Source: Coniella vitis
Lineage: Eukaryota > Ascomycota > Sordariomycetes > Diaporthales > Schizoparmaceae
Reading direction: 5' to 3'
Length of the DNA stretch: 64,000 bases
Assembly: GCA_011317545.1 (NCBI GenBank)
Contig: WUJK01000007.1
Coordinates: 2,232,001-2,296,000, forward strand
Positions 1 to 12,167 of this stretch are shown here, piece after piece. Position 1 is the stretch's first letter; each line of letters starts with the position of its first letter. The translations under genes and the position numbers were made by a program. The notes under the pieces were generated by a model. It was not told where the DNA came from, did no database searches, and saw only the letters and a program-made list of their open reading frames with translations.

Positions 1-81
1 ACCCTTGAACATGATACGTCAACCAATGCATGTATCTAATGAATCCAAGCCGTATTGGCACAAGGTGAGCATTTTACGGGA

Positions 82-3000
82 CTAAGTGCCCTCGCTGTCA
101 TTAGGCGCCTCCTCATCATCATTGGAGTTGCCCTCATCGTTGAACATGCGTGCCCACTCCCGGCAGCTTTCTTCCAGTACTGGCCCACCGAGAGGCTCGT
201 TGCTGCGGCGTCTGTAGAACAAGAGGTAGGCATGGGATGTAATCATCCTAGACGTATCCCTCACTTCGGACACGATCGAGTCGTCGAACTTGTGCCATGT
301 ACCACTGACAAAATTCTTGGCAAAAGCTGTGTAGTGACCGCCGCCAAGCCCACCCATGTGATCATCCACCGCGATCAAATCGTAGATTTCGTCTTTGCCA
401 TCGTGTTTCTGGAGAACTCTGTTCGAGATATCCAGGCCCTCGATTGGAAAATCCACGACAGCATCAATCTTGTCGCGACGATGACCACTGGAACTGAACC
501 GCTTGAGATGAACAACCAGAATATCTGGCGTGTGCCACAAGTCGAATTTCTTGGCTGCTCGGACATGTGCCTTGCATTGCGGGCAATACCACTGGTCGTG
601 CTCGGATAGGATCTCCTCCTTTTCGAATTCAGCCAGGCAGTCGTCCAAGCTGATGCCTTTGCTTGAGCGTGTACGACGCGCCTGAACCTTGGCCTCTAGA
701 TGGGCGTCCTTGAGCGTTTCAAGGGCAGATGGCACAAAGGTGGATCGAGTCGCAGTCGCATTGTCCTCGCTTTCTGCTTTTCGGCCAAAGATCATATCCC
801 ACGCTTCCGGGTTCCAATCAACAATGATGCCCTCACCAAGACGGACAAGCGGACCACCATCTGCCTTGGTGCCAACTTCAGGGTCGTCATCCTCGTACAA
901 GTTCAGGCTGTGATTCTGCTGCTGGTAGGATCGTCGGGCATGTTGTTGCTGTTGCTGTTGCTTGTTGAATCTCTTCTGACCCTTCTTTGAATAGGTTTTG
1001 TATCCCTTCATCTTCTTCTTGCCACCCTTTAATCCGCTAGGTCTAGGGCTTCTGTGCGGCAGCTCTTGGGAATTATAGCGCAGATCCTGAGAATGGTTTG
1101 TTGCCAAGTCCTATCAAGTATTAGTTCACCTTCTTGCGGATCCAGGATGTAGCTGTTGACGTACCGTAACCTCTGGGAGGGCCTCCTCGTCTTCGCTGGA
1201 TTCGTCGGCCATTCGAGTCGAAGCCTCAGGAGTAGGCGCAAGGTCAGGGGTTTCTTCAGCACTACTTTCTTCGGATCCAGTACCAGAACCGGATGGACTG
1301 GGCATGTCCTCATCGCTTGAGCTCTGAGGCCGTGCTTTCCTTACTTCAAGTCTTGGGTAGAGTTTGTCAGGGTTGGACCCAATGCTACTCCAACCACTTG
1401 GAATGGTAGAGTTCTCTGAAAAATAACTGAGGTCGAACAGGTTTTGGAGTTGATCATCGAGGGCTACTGTTGTGTCAAGCCACTGAGGTCGCCGAGAATT
1501 GAAAACCTTAAGCAACTTGGGGCCCCTTTGATTTTTTTTTGGTTCGCATAATTAGCACATTGTTCGCTAAGGCCCAGAGCTCGGGGTGAAAATTACATAC
1601 TTGCTGGCATCTGCTTGCGTGAATGTGGTTTGGGCGGTATCCCGCATGCTCACATCCACAATGTCATCCTCACCTTCAACAGACTGTGCGATAACTCTAC
1701 CATCCGAGTCTGCATCAGAGACTTGAATGAGTGCCTGGTCGTTATCAGAAACTTCCAAACCTTTCTCGTCGGAGTGAATTGATAGCAAAGGGTGCGTGGT
1801 GAATGTGGCAATCTTCTCCAAAACTTTACGCCGGATCTTTTCCTCGTCGAAAGCCTGTAGAACCGTTAGCATACAAACTCCCGCCCTTGTTTGACATGTG
1901 GACGACGAACCTCTTCCTGATTTAAGGTGATGAAATGTGGAGGTGAAACATTCTCTGAGGATCGTGAAGCAGCCATTCTGCTTTGTTTGTTTAACCTGGG
2001 GTTGAGTCTATGCAGAACGGGGACTGCCATACTCTTCGCCATTTGCTCTGCGAGTGGGTCGTCTGGCGAGGGCAGTTCGTCCTGACTAAGATATGAGTAC
2101 TTGTACGTCTTCTTCTTCTTAGAAAGATTGGTCGCTGGAGCCTCCAACTCGAAGAAACATGGGCTGTCATCTTTCTGAATGTCTTCCGAGGCTTGCTGTG
2201 CATCCTCGTAGATTTTGAAAAATTTATCCTTGTATTCCTCGGCGCCTATCAGGCGCTCTGCCGGAACGCCAGTTCTAGAAGAGAGGAAATCCTTCAGGGA
2301 TTTGATGCTCGCTGTCTTATCTAGTTCAACAAGAACAGAGACAGGTCTGTCGTTCAAAGGATAGTATTTGACCTTCTTCATCCACATGTTTTGGACTGGC
2401 AACGGCAATGTCAAGTTGGTGAAAGGTTCAAAGGTAATGCTGATCTTTGAGCATGTAGGGCAAACAAGCGTTGACTTGTACAGTCCGGTGAAAAGGTCAC
2501 CAATGACAGAGTCATCTCGTGCCTTGTGAATGGCCCAGTTCTTCTCGGCCAACTCTCTAATCTTCTCGGGATTGCCAACCATATCGTCGGTGGAGTCAGG
2601 CTTTTCAATGTAAGGCTTCTTCTTCACTCGGTTCAGATCTTCTTGAAGCCCGTCAAGCAGGAAACCCAAAAACTCTTGAGTATCTTGTTGTGCCCAGCCG
2701 GAGAACTGAGGTGCATACCTGCCCACAGTTTCCTTGAAATTTCGCGGTGTCACAGAGCCGGGGGAAGGAGACTTCTTATAGATGCTGTTTAGGAGGTTTG
2801 CATATGCTCGCGCAACATTGCCACCATGGCCGAGCGGGTTGTCGAAGTTCAGCTCCTCCACGTATTGCTCGGTCACAAAGTATTTGGACAGTTCCTCAAC
2901 GCTGCGAATGCATTGAAGCGCCGAATTCATATAGCAAGTGTTGCCCAGGTTCGAAAGCCCCGTCAAGCCTAATCTCGGTCCTGCCTTGGCCTGTCGACCG

Positions 3001-3688
3001 CGTGTACCTGGCGCCGACGGTGCAGGACTGTTGCGACCGCTTCGGTTGACTTTGTGCTTGCCGCTGGCTGGAGCTGCAGTGCCGGGGATGAACGCTAGGG
3101 ACATGTGCGCATCAGCAAAAAATGAACCCATAGACTAAAGGGCATTTGCTTACAGTTCTTGACTGGTCCCTCGAGAGACGCTGCAGTAGATGCCGTGTCC
3201 AAAGTCTTCACATCTAAACCCACAGACGCCTCAGTGTTGGCAGTACTAGACTCATGTTGGGCTAGCACTTTATCTTCCACGGTGCTGATCTTCTTTTGCA
3301 GCTCGGATTCCATGGATGAGTGGTCTGGGGTGTTGTTTCCAGGCGAGATATCATTCATCAGGCTTACATCCCCAAAGTCTGAGCCTGGGTGCGTCTCGTC
3401 CACACTCGCCCTGTCTACTTCCAAACCAACTAGGTCAGGAATGTCTTCGTCGTCGCCATCAGCTTGCGCAGCCATGGATGCATTGTCAGGCGGCGAGCCG
3501 GTGTCTTCGCTTTCAACAATGTCGACGTGGCTAAGACATGATGTCGGAGTGCCCTGAGTGTTGGCAGAGGGAGGAAGCACAATCATGTCAACATCCTCAG
3601 TCGCACTCTCATTATCGTCAAGAGTAGCACTCGGGGCGCGACGCTTTAAAGGGGATGCTGATCGTGGCAGCTCCTCAGGACGCGACAT
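82..3688 (-). CDS. ubp12: Ubiquitin carboxyl-terminal hydrolase, Ubp12/USP15 type, five exons
   Basis: A cysteine protease that removes ubiquitin from proteins (USP family, C19). Exons: 3688-3154, 3094-1911, 1854-1601, 1525-1165 and 1110-82, giving 1120 residues. Residues 1-178 are acidic and disordered. The Cys box GLSNLGNTCYMNSALQ opens the catalytic core in exon 2, and the His box GLGGGHYTAF with the final LLFYRR strand lies in exon 5. Two zinc-knuckle CxxC pairs are visible (CPTC in exon 2, CPQC in exon 5). Low-complexity acidic and lysine/glutamine-rich inserts split the core, as in Ubp12/USP4/USP15. Family members normally carry a DUSP domain before the core; I see none, because exon 1 joins straight to the core linker across a 59-base intron. 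The ATG at 3688 starts MSRPEELPRSAS. The family assignment is firm; the intron at 1600-1526 has an alternative donor four bases away in phase terms. Confidence 0.9.
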
Positions 3689-5231
3689 CTTCCGCTTTCT
3701 GATCGTGGAAGACGTGGTGAAATGGAGCTGCCCGCGCAGCTCCAGGATGGCAGGCGAAACGAGACGGTTTGGGTAGCAGAGCAGAAGGAATCAGGAATGC
3801 GGAGATCGTTCGCTTAGTTATAACCTTTTGTTGTTATTGTTGTTGTTATTGCGTCCGAGGGTAGGAGAGAGGCGGGCGAAAAAGGCGGGACAACGAAAGT
3901 AGAATGCTGATGCGCTCCGAGGGTGCAGCGTGCAATTGATGAAAGCACGAAGGATATCCAGCCGAGTGACAGAGTGTCTCGTAGGAGGAGGAGTAGGAGG
4001 AGAGGAGGAGATCGGTGAAGGAGGAGGCCAGTCAAGCCAAGTTGATCTGAGTGGCCAGGAGAACGGTTAGCAGAGTGACTGGCAACGGATTGGCAAGCAT
4101 GACATAGGGACCCAGTGGGATCGTGGAAACCTTGTCAAAGGCTTGCCCTCCGCTTTCTTTCTTTGTGACCGCAAGCGAAAAAGAACGAGCCCTTCACAAG
4201 GCCGTGAGCAAGGTGCAAGAGAAGTTTGCGCATGCAGATAACTATATGCAGTAGCAGCAGCAGCAGTAGTAGTAGCAGCAGCAGCAGCGGCAACAACATC
4301 AACAACAACAATAGTAGCAGCAAGCACATGTCGGCGATTGGAGGGAACAAATGGCGGACACACGGCAGCGATGCTAGCAGGCGGGCAAGTGCCACACGTA
4401 GGCGGGTGGGTGGTACGCCTGGGTTCGAGCAGTACACCGATGACTTACCATCTCTAGATTCACAGATCAGGCCAGGAAGAAAGGCATGCAAACTGCAAAG
4501 GCCCGTCTGCAGGTAGTTGAGTGATGAAAGGCCAAAGAATAAATGTCCTCAAGCGTCAGACGGCCCAAAGAATGTTGCAAAAGAGTCGGCGTTGCGCTTG
4601 CCCGGCCAAGATTTGGGCCAAAAGTTGCCAGCCGGGGCTTCAGCCCGCCTCCAGATACTTCTGTCGAGCGCGATTCTGGGCGGTTGGGGCCCCTAGGCGT
4701 GGTGGGGCTTTGTAAAATTCTGCCGCTCATGGCCTGCCGCCAGGAGGTCCGGTACGACGTAGCCCTGGGGCTGTAAGTACATAAAATCTTCAGTACTCTG
4801 TCTTGTTGCCCTGGTGAACCTGTTTAAGTTACTTATAACTTTCTATATAAAGGGCATTTATTGTCTCGTCCCACATAGTATACAAATCGATCAGCGACTT
4901 AATCAACGACGTCGTACAATTCATTGTCAAAACGATTTACTCGGTAGCTGGCTCCCAGCGGACGTTCGTCAGCGACAATTTCAGACCACTCGACGCCGAT
5001 GGCTTCTGAAATTGGCTCTTTGGCAAGGATAATTTGCGAACCTACTGCCTACCTAAAAAGATAGGCGCTACGTAAGATACATGCATGCAGTCTTTTTCTT
5101 GTACGTAAAACAGCCTTGTGGAGGAATTGAAACTTGGTACTCGAGCAACTCTCTAACAGAAAAAACATCTGTTATCCCGAGCCACCTGGTCAATCGAGTC
5201 TAATTCGACATGGCTTCTCCAGCCGTTCTAC
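3689..5231. other. Intergenic region between the USP and M16 protease genes
   Basis: This lies upstream of the deubiquitinase and downstream of the M16 protease, both read leftward. It holds a trinucleotide repeat at 4249-4322, a tri-pyrimidine-rich stretch around 3960-4020 (GGAGGA on the + strand) and one ACATAGTA motif at 4873. No coding region is supportable. The open frames over the repeat exist only because triplet repeats lack stop codons. Confidence 0.6.
4249..4322. repeat. CAG/CAA/TAG trinucleotide repeat
   Basis: An imperfect triplet run (CAG, TAG, CAA) of about 75 bases in the region upstream of the deubiquitinase start. It lies outside any gene I can support and may be in the 5' leader or promoter. 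Confidence 0.85.
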
Positions 5232-8200
5232 TCAGAGCCGAGGGTCCAGATCCTCATACTCTGTCAAGTCCTTGACAGGTCGCGCACCCATACTGACGGG
5301 CAGACGCGCCTTGAAGTCTCGTGCATCCTCAATGAAGCTGATGGTTGTTCCGTTAAGGGACGGCGGGTTGTGTTCCTCATGGACGCCCTTCAAGCCGTTG
5401 GTGTTGGTGTGGAGCTTCCTCCATGCCTGCTCTGCGGTCTCAATCTTGTCCTCTGCTACCTTGAGGTCGTGCAAGAGATAGTCCCTGAGTCCTGCCACCT
5501 CCCTTTCCTCATCGTGACCTGCTGCGCTCAATCGTGCCTGTAAGTCTGTAGCCGCCTGAGATTCACGCTCGGATGATTCGAGATCCAGCGTCTTGACAAG
5601 TTCCGAGATCTGCTTGGTGGAAACGTCACTCGTGGCTTGCGCAATCATCCATACCGAAAGCTTTGCACGTTGAGGGGACGCAGGATTGATGTAGTGGTCG
5701 AAAAACGCGATCATGTCCTGTTTCGTCAATTGCTTGACCTGCTCCGCGGTCCGTTGGGCTGTTGACTTGTTAGCTTGCCATCCTGCATTATCAGCGGACC
5801 GTATGCCGTGTGGGGTGTTGTACTTACGTAGCTCAAAGTCATAGTATTCATTCGAGACTTGGGCCCACAGACGATTGGTCTCCTCATCGAGATTCTTTGT
5901 CTTTTCCAGTAACTTGATGACAACACTGCGCTTGTGGCCCTCGAAGTCGACGTCGCTCATGGTCTTGAATGTCTCAGCCGCACTGGTCAGGAAGCTGTCA
6001 ATCCTCGTCTCCAAGAATTGTGCTGTTTTTTCGCTCTGGATGATGAAGCGAAATCCCAACGTGGTCGCCCCCGACTTGATGCCGCTGAATACAATGTAAC
6101 CCAATTGCTCCTTGGTGCGTAGCTGGTCAAAAGCAGGCTCGTGCAAAATCTGGCTCAGCAGCAGAACCTTGGACCGGAGTAGGTACTCGTGCTTTTCACC
6201 AACAAACAAAAAGTACTCAATGCAGTGGTTGACATTAGCAGGGTCTCCCAAGCGTTTTTTGAAAACAAAATTCGAGCCTGGTGGGAACAGGAAGGAACGC
6301 CAGATCGGCCACTGTGTCTTTGGAAGCGGACGCGTCTTTAACGTCTGCTCCAGCATGTTTGTGAGTTTGAGCACATCCTCCTTGTACAGGTTGCCGTGCA
6401 CCATGACTTCTAGATGCAATTGCGAAAGCAGCTCCTTTTGGAAAGCCCGGGTAGATTCGTACGTGACGACAGGGAGCTCAGCGGCAAATTCCTCCACCGT
6501 GAAATCGTGCTCCGTAGTCAGCCAGTAGGTATACTCCCCTACTTGGTGGAATGGCTGCTGGAGTGCCCAATTGCGGTAGGCACGGCTTACACGCTCCTTG
6601 ATGATGGCAAAACGGTCTTGCCTGATATCCAAATCCCTCATCGTCTTGAGAACCTGCTCCAGCAGGACTGGCAATTTGTCGTTGTATCCGCCCACCTCGA
6701 GGAACAGTCCTCGAGAGTCCAGCGTAACGTGGTACTGAAGGCCTGCCAGCTCTGCATCGTATGAATACTCCTCTAGAGCGTCTCGCACAAGATCTGTAAA
6801 GATCCTAGCCTTGACGGCGTTTTCTGCTGAGGCGTAGATGAGAGGGCTCTTGCCGCTGACAATCAGGTTTGCCTTGGGGACCCAGAACTGGTCGTCTTTT
6901 TTGTACCACGTGCGTGCCAGGCTGTCATTCCTGAGCAGCCTGGGCGCAATTGCAGGCTCCTTGACCTCCTTCTTCTCGACCTCCAGCTTGGTAGGGATGA
7001 ACTGGTTCTTGTGGGGGAGATGCAGGTAGGGGCGGGCGGCAGCTGGGCAAGAGACCGCCTCTTTGATTTCTGCTAGCAAATCGTCGGGTATCTTGTCTGA
7101 CGTGTATTCCGTTCCATACCATTGTTCTTTATGCTCCCATGTTCCTGGGAAGTCGCGGGATATAATGGTCATGCGAAGATTGTCTGGCCGAAGAAGATCT
7201 ATGCCCTTGCGGATGCCCTTGGGGTCGAATTTTCTCAGTCGGCTCGTATCACTCAGTAGCCACTCTCGAGGCAAAGGCTTCTGCATGACCGAGCTGGTCT
7301 TGCTTGTGAAGCGGCTGGCTGGACTCTTTTGCTTGAATTTGAAATCCACGTCAGCCATACCCTTCTGCTCTTGCCAGATCCACTCTTGAGGCTCGGACTC
7401 GCGAAGCAACGAGACATATTGAAAAAAAACCTGGACGATCTGCTTGTAGTTTTTCAATCCCTGGTTTAGGCAGTTAGTATGGTGCCCGCTGAGTAGAAGC
7501 AGACCATGCGGGCGCTCACCTCTTCCGTAAGTCGGATCTGACAGTCGAACATTCCAGGAGAGCCGGGGCATACAGGGTAAGCCCCGGCGCTCAGACCATT
7601 AGCCCAACCTTTGCCCTTAATATATGACATGATGCTGCCAGGACCTTCGTGTCCTATCAAATGACTGATATATCTGCTGGGCAATGATTCGTAGAGTTCA
7701 CTCTCGTCCAGGAACGGGAAACACAGGCCAAGTTCCCGCGAATCCATCACAGGCTTCGCAAAGACTTGCACAGCGAGCTGCTCAGGACCCAGCGGTAATA
7801 CGTCTGACCATCGGTTGGGCTTAAGATTCTTGTCCTCAATGTCCGAAAAATACTCGACCACCCAAGCTTCCAAGACATCTAGAGGCTCTCTACCCAAGAC
7901 CACAAGCTTCATACGGTTGGCCGAGTAGTGCTTCTCGTAAAACTCAATGAACTTTTGCCGCACGTTGATACCTTGTGCCTCAGGTTTCGTCTTCAAAGTC
8001 TCTAGACTGCCCGTCGAGAAGTGACAATAAGGATGGGCGGGATTAGACAAGGTCTTCTCGAGTTGATTGAGTCGCCATGTATCACTCTGGAGGTTCTTCT
8101 TATTCTCAGAGTCTACAGCACGGAGCTCGCGATCCAGAGTCGACTCAAGAAACAATGGCTCCACGAAGAACTGCGCGAAGCGGTCCAGACCACCCTTGAG

Positions 8201-9008
8201 GGGCGAAGGGTTGGCCGCAGAGGGCTCCTGGTCATCGCTCGGTAGACTTGCCACTTCAAAGTAATAGTTGGTGGACGTGGATGCAGTGTATGCGTTAGAG
8301 GAACCAGAGTGAGCGGATAGGTATTGATTGTAGGCGTTTTCCTCTGGGTACTTTTTGGTACCCATGAACAAAAGCTTATATGCACTTGTTAGCGCAAGGA
8401 AGCCAGCCTTTGCAAAGTTCTGGAGGATAGAGACTTACATGCTCGACAGCATGAGCCATACCTGGCATGCTAGCATCGTCACTGAAGCTGCCGACATTGA
8501 CATCCATAGCCGCACTGGCTTTGTCCGTCTTTGCATCGTGCACAATCAGCGCTTCCAGCTGATTGGGGAGGCGAATCACGCGATAGACCCGGTCATCGAG
8601 AGACGGTGTCTCAAGATGGTCGGTGATCAGTTCCGCAGGGCGGAGCTCATGTTGTGCGACCGGCATCTTGCCTTGACGACGCGCAGTGGCAATTGACCCC
8701 GAAAGATATCGAGACTGGTTGCCCGGGTGAGCAAACCGACGCTTCTCTGACCGGTGAGAAGGCGGAGGTCGATGTGGAGTCAGCCGAGGGACAAGGCCAG
8801 CTGTAGATTTCCCAAGCGCGAATAAACAGTATGCGCAGCGACAACTATGGCAGGATCCAAGTGCTGCTGGGATCGGACAAGACAGTGTAGGCGTGACAAT
8901 TGGCGTGCTTGTCTGGTGAAAAGCCCGTGTGACTTGAGGCGAAGAGGAGATCTTGTCAGCTCGAGTTGCTAGGCAGAATATCCGAGAGCGTGGCGCTACT
9001 GTGTACAT
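5232..9008 (-). CDS. ste23: Insulin-degrading enzyme / Ste23-type M16 metallopeptidase
   Basis: A zinc metallopeptidase that degrades short peptides inside a closed chamber (insulysin, a-factor processing protease Ste23). Exons: 9008 (or 8666)-8439, 8374-7520, 7460-5828 and 5758-5232. From the ATG at 8666 the product is 1080 residues, close to the family's roughly 1000. The inverted zinc motif HxxEH reads HAVEH, and the first intron falls exactly after its last His, before LLFMGTKKYPEENAY. EQLGYIVFSG and SNEYYDFEL are typical C-half motifs. A 69-base intron (5827-5759) is open in frame and could be mistaken for coding sequence. The frame stays open upstream to an ATG at 9008, adding 114 basic, Ser/Arg-rich residues that resemble a mitochondrial presequence. 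The 8666 start gives the usual cytosolic form. Confidence 0.93.
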
Positions 9009-9840
9009 CCGGGATCCCAGACAGTTTATGCCTAGGCTTGGACGCGGCGGAGGGACCCACTGACGACGGCAGAGGGCGGCGAGTGTGGGCGTGCGTGCAA
9101 GCTATTTAGCTCGGGACCGACGACGTCAGTCAGGGCCAACCTTTGCGACTCTTGTCGCTGTGGTGCTCTGAAAAGAGCCTCGCTGGCGGCACAGCAGTAT
9201 ACTGTATGGATAGGGTGTCAGCCCAGGGGGGGCCCTGAGTCGAAGTAACGATGCTGTCGTCGTGCCGTTGTCAGCACCTGGGCCAAGGGTCCTGAGGAAC
9301 TGAAAGAGTAAAAAAGAAGAACCAGAAGATGGATATGCGGAAAAGCGGAATGGACCTGAGGCAAGTCCCTAATCTAAGGGATCGATCTTGTCATTCCTCG
9401 CCTTCACGCAAAATATCATCAAAATATATGTAGGTGTTCTCTTTGACAGGAAGCCTTTCTGTTTCACCTGTGAATTGGTAAGATTGGGGGCAGAGGAGTT
9501 GCCGTGGCACTTACTTGCTGCAGGTCTGCTGGCCGTTAGCGTTGCCAATGCTGGTGTCGCGTGAGTTGCAGATGGGTGCGACTCGGATATCTCATCTAGC
9601 CCCTTGGCAAGGTAGCTGTTACCCAAGAGAGGCTGAGGGCTGAAGGAGATGCCGACAGAACGGCGGCGGCGGAAGCTTGGCTAGAAGTGGACAAGAATGA
9701 CGCTTGCGTTGCTGGCGAGGCTGCCAGAGGGCCAAAGCCAAAGTGCCACTGGCCAACAGGGATCCCAGACACTGACAGCACTGGCACTCTGGCACTGTAC
9801 AGAAGGGTGCGGTGGCACTTGGCCGGCGAGTAACAGCGAG

Positions 9841-9872
9841 CGGCAGCGGCAGCGGCAGCGGCAGCGGCAGCG
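9841..9872. repeat. CGGCAG hexanucleotide microsatellite
   Basis: Five uninterrupted copies of CGGCAG followed by a degenerate sixth. It lies about 830 bases upstream of the longest M16 protease start. It is non-coding as far as I can tell. Confidence 0.9.
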
Positions 9873-10757
9873 GGCAGAGGCGAGGGCAGGAGAGGACCTT
9901 GATGGAGCCTGGAATGGATTGCCGTTCGCGCCTTCTCCCGGTGGCGATTTGAAAAAGGAATTCCAGCCTGGACCTAACTGAGTCAGCATTGTGGACGGGC
10001 TCTGTGGATACGTGACAAGCGACAAACACGTCCGAGTGCTTTGACGGAAAGGAATGGCCAGCAGATATCGACGCGAATAGCACATGTTGTCGAGGGTTTT
10101 GGGCAGCTTCTGTCATTACTCTATTCCAGGTATGCATCGCCTCCTTCTGGTATGCTGAGATGGGATGCACCATCAGGTACCGGCATGTAATTGGCAGTTT
10201 TTGAACCTTTGTGAAGACTTTGAAGATGAATCCTGGGCAACAGGTGTTGATGAATCTGGTTAGGCCTATACCCACCTTGAGAAATGCGGCAGTATAGCTA
10301 GGCTCAAGTTGAAGATTCAGTACCAGGCTGCTTTGTGGACACAGGAGTGCAAGATCCGGTCGGCGACAATAGCCTGCAGTTGCGCCGAGCTCTTGATATG
10401 ATCTAGACGATGATTCTCAGCGAACTCTGCTGTGTCTTGTTGCAGAAAGGAGAGCGAGCCGTGTTGCGTTTCGTTTCGTCTATTTCTTCTGCTACACAAA
10501 CCCAAGTTGAGACGGTTGTTGGAGGAAACACTCGAGAATCGCGGCACCAATGCCAGTGTCCAGGCAAACGGCGGGTGGTCGTCCACGACCGGCGTAGACC
10601 GCTTTTTGTTACCCATGCGCAAGCGCAGCGTGTGCGTTTTACTCGCCCCCAGGATCCTTTGCCATCTGCCTTGGCCCTTGGCAGAAATCGTGGTGCACAT
10701 CAGCATTGCAACACACCCTTGGAGCGGCCATGAAACAAAGCAATCCCATTTGTCCGT

Positions 10758-11268
10758 ACATAGTAACTGTCAAAACGGCTGTACTATGTACAGAGATGCC
10801 TTGCATACCGAGAATCGTGCTCCGCACAAGTGGTTGGGCCAGGATAACATGCCGCGGCTGCGTGAAAGACTGCATACTACTACTTATATTATGTATAATA
10901 TGCGGCTGGGTTGTTGCACAACCGGGTTGTTCAACAACCGGATGTTCAAGTGGACCATGCTTGCCTGGCGACAGATTTATACCGGCTTACATGGCTCTGT
11001 GGTCGTTGTACTACTATGTATGTACGTACACGTCTTCTTACCTGGCATGTGCTCGGTTTTGTTGGAGGGTACTCTCGTCGTGTCTAGATCAGACAGCAAC
11101 GCCAAATGAATGCCAAATCCATTCTGAGTTGGGTCCCAGAGATACTAAATACGTGGTGCATGGCAATGATTCCTGAATAAACCCAGTGTCTTGGCATGGG
11201 CTCCGAAGTGTAATATGTACACATCTGTATCGTCTGCACAAGCTGACAACAATTCTATGTACATAGTA
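10758..11268. repeat. Cluster of ACATAGTA/TACTATGT motifs
   Basis: Four separate sites in 510 bases: 10758-10765, 10782-10789 (inverted relative to the first), 11012-11019, and 11253-11268. The last is a near-perfect palindrome of the form (TACTATGT)(ACATAGTA) with one mismatched base. They belong to the dispersed motif described in the findings. Confidence 0.8.
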
Positions 11269-12167
11269 GGTGCGGAGTGCAGAGGTTCGGCGGATAGCTA
11301 CCGCTCGGGTCGTGTGGACCGCAAACATAGAAACAACAAAAGATGGCATGCAGTGTAACGATATAACTGGTCGCAACCTGTCAGGTTGTCAGCGAGTTTG
11401 TGCGCTTCGTCCTTGATGCTGCGCCAATTAGCAACACGGCACGGAAAACAGGTAAGGGAGTTCAGAAAAAGGAAATGTATATGCTGAATACTCGCGGATA
11501 CCTCCCAAGATGCGCATTTTTATTTATAAATTACTACGGTCTATGTACACATTGGTGGATTCGCGCAACTTTGGGTCGAGCTTGACGCTTCTTTACCAGG
11601 TACCTGCACTACCGGTAATGTAGAAGATTGATAACAATAAGTGATGATAGTGATTGTTCATACATGTCCAACATGTCATACTGGTTGGTTGCAATCGGTT
11701 TGGATCTACACGTGTGTCCTCTACATAGTACTTATATATGCTTTTCTACTTGTTAAGCCCAAGCGCAAGTAGGCACTCGAGTACGTATTGTTGACCCTTT
11801 AGACAGGTCCAGCATGGCATGCACTCGACCCACTGACGTGAGATGACGATGAGGCGCCATACTTCGATCTGTCTGTGATGGGCGCAAAGTACCTGGTGCA
11901 TCCGCAATGGACAAAATCTTGCCATTCGTAGCTTGCTGTATTGCGAAGTAAGCCCTTGCAAATACCCTAATACGTCAATCCGAATCTGCTTGACGCGCAA
12001 ACGTCCGCACATTTGCATATGCACTTTGCATATCAGCAGCGGTGGCTCGCAATGGGTCAAATGACACGTTCCCGATGCTTCTTCAAGTCTCATGTATCCT
12101 TCATGATCTTGCAATACGATAGGTTGAGATCCTGTGATACCTGGCATTCCACGATTTGGATACGTTC

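Larger units (their letters stand above)
9009..12167. other. 3.2 kb intergenic region
   Basis: Upstream of the M16 protease and downstream of the Mpp6-like gene. It contains a CGGCAG hexamer repeat at 9841, an inverted-repeat patch at 10909-10938 and six copies of the ACATAGTA/TACTATGT motif between 10758 and 11730. Several frames of 80-225 codons cross it, but none shows a domain, plausible composition or matching introns, so I annotate no gene. Confidence 0.55.

Noticed and set aside
55..609. 184-codon rightward frame over the deubiquitinase
   Set aside because: It is antisense to the conserved last exon carrying the His box and has no family likeness.
4067..4516. Leu/Ala/Ser-rich frames on both strands
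   Set aside because: They arise from the CAG-type repeat, which lacks stops in several frames.
9619..10275. 218-codon leftward frame
   Set aside because: It includes the CGGCAG repeat and random-looking Cys/Pro-rich sequence; no domain, no promoter context.
10432..11109. 225-codon rightward frame
   Set aside because: Composition looks random and it crosses several copies of the intergenic motif; no recognisable domain.
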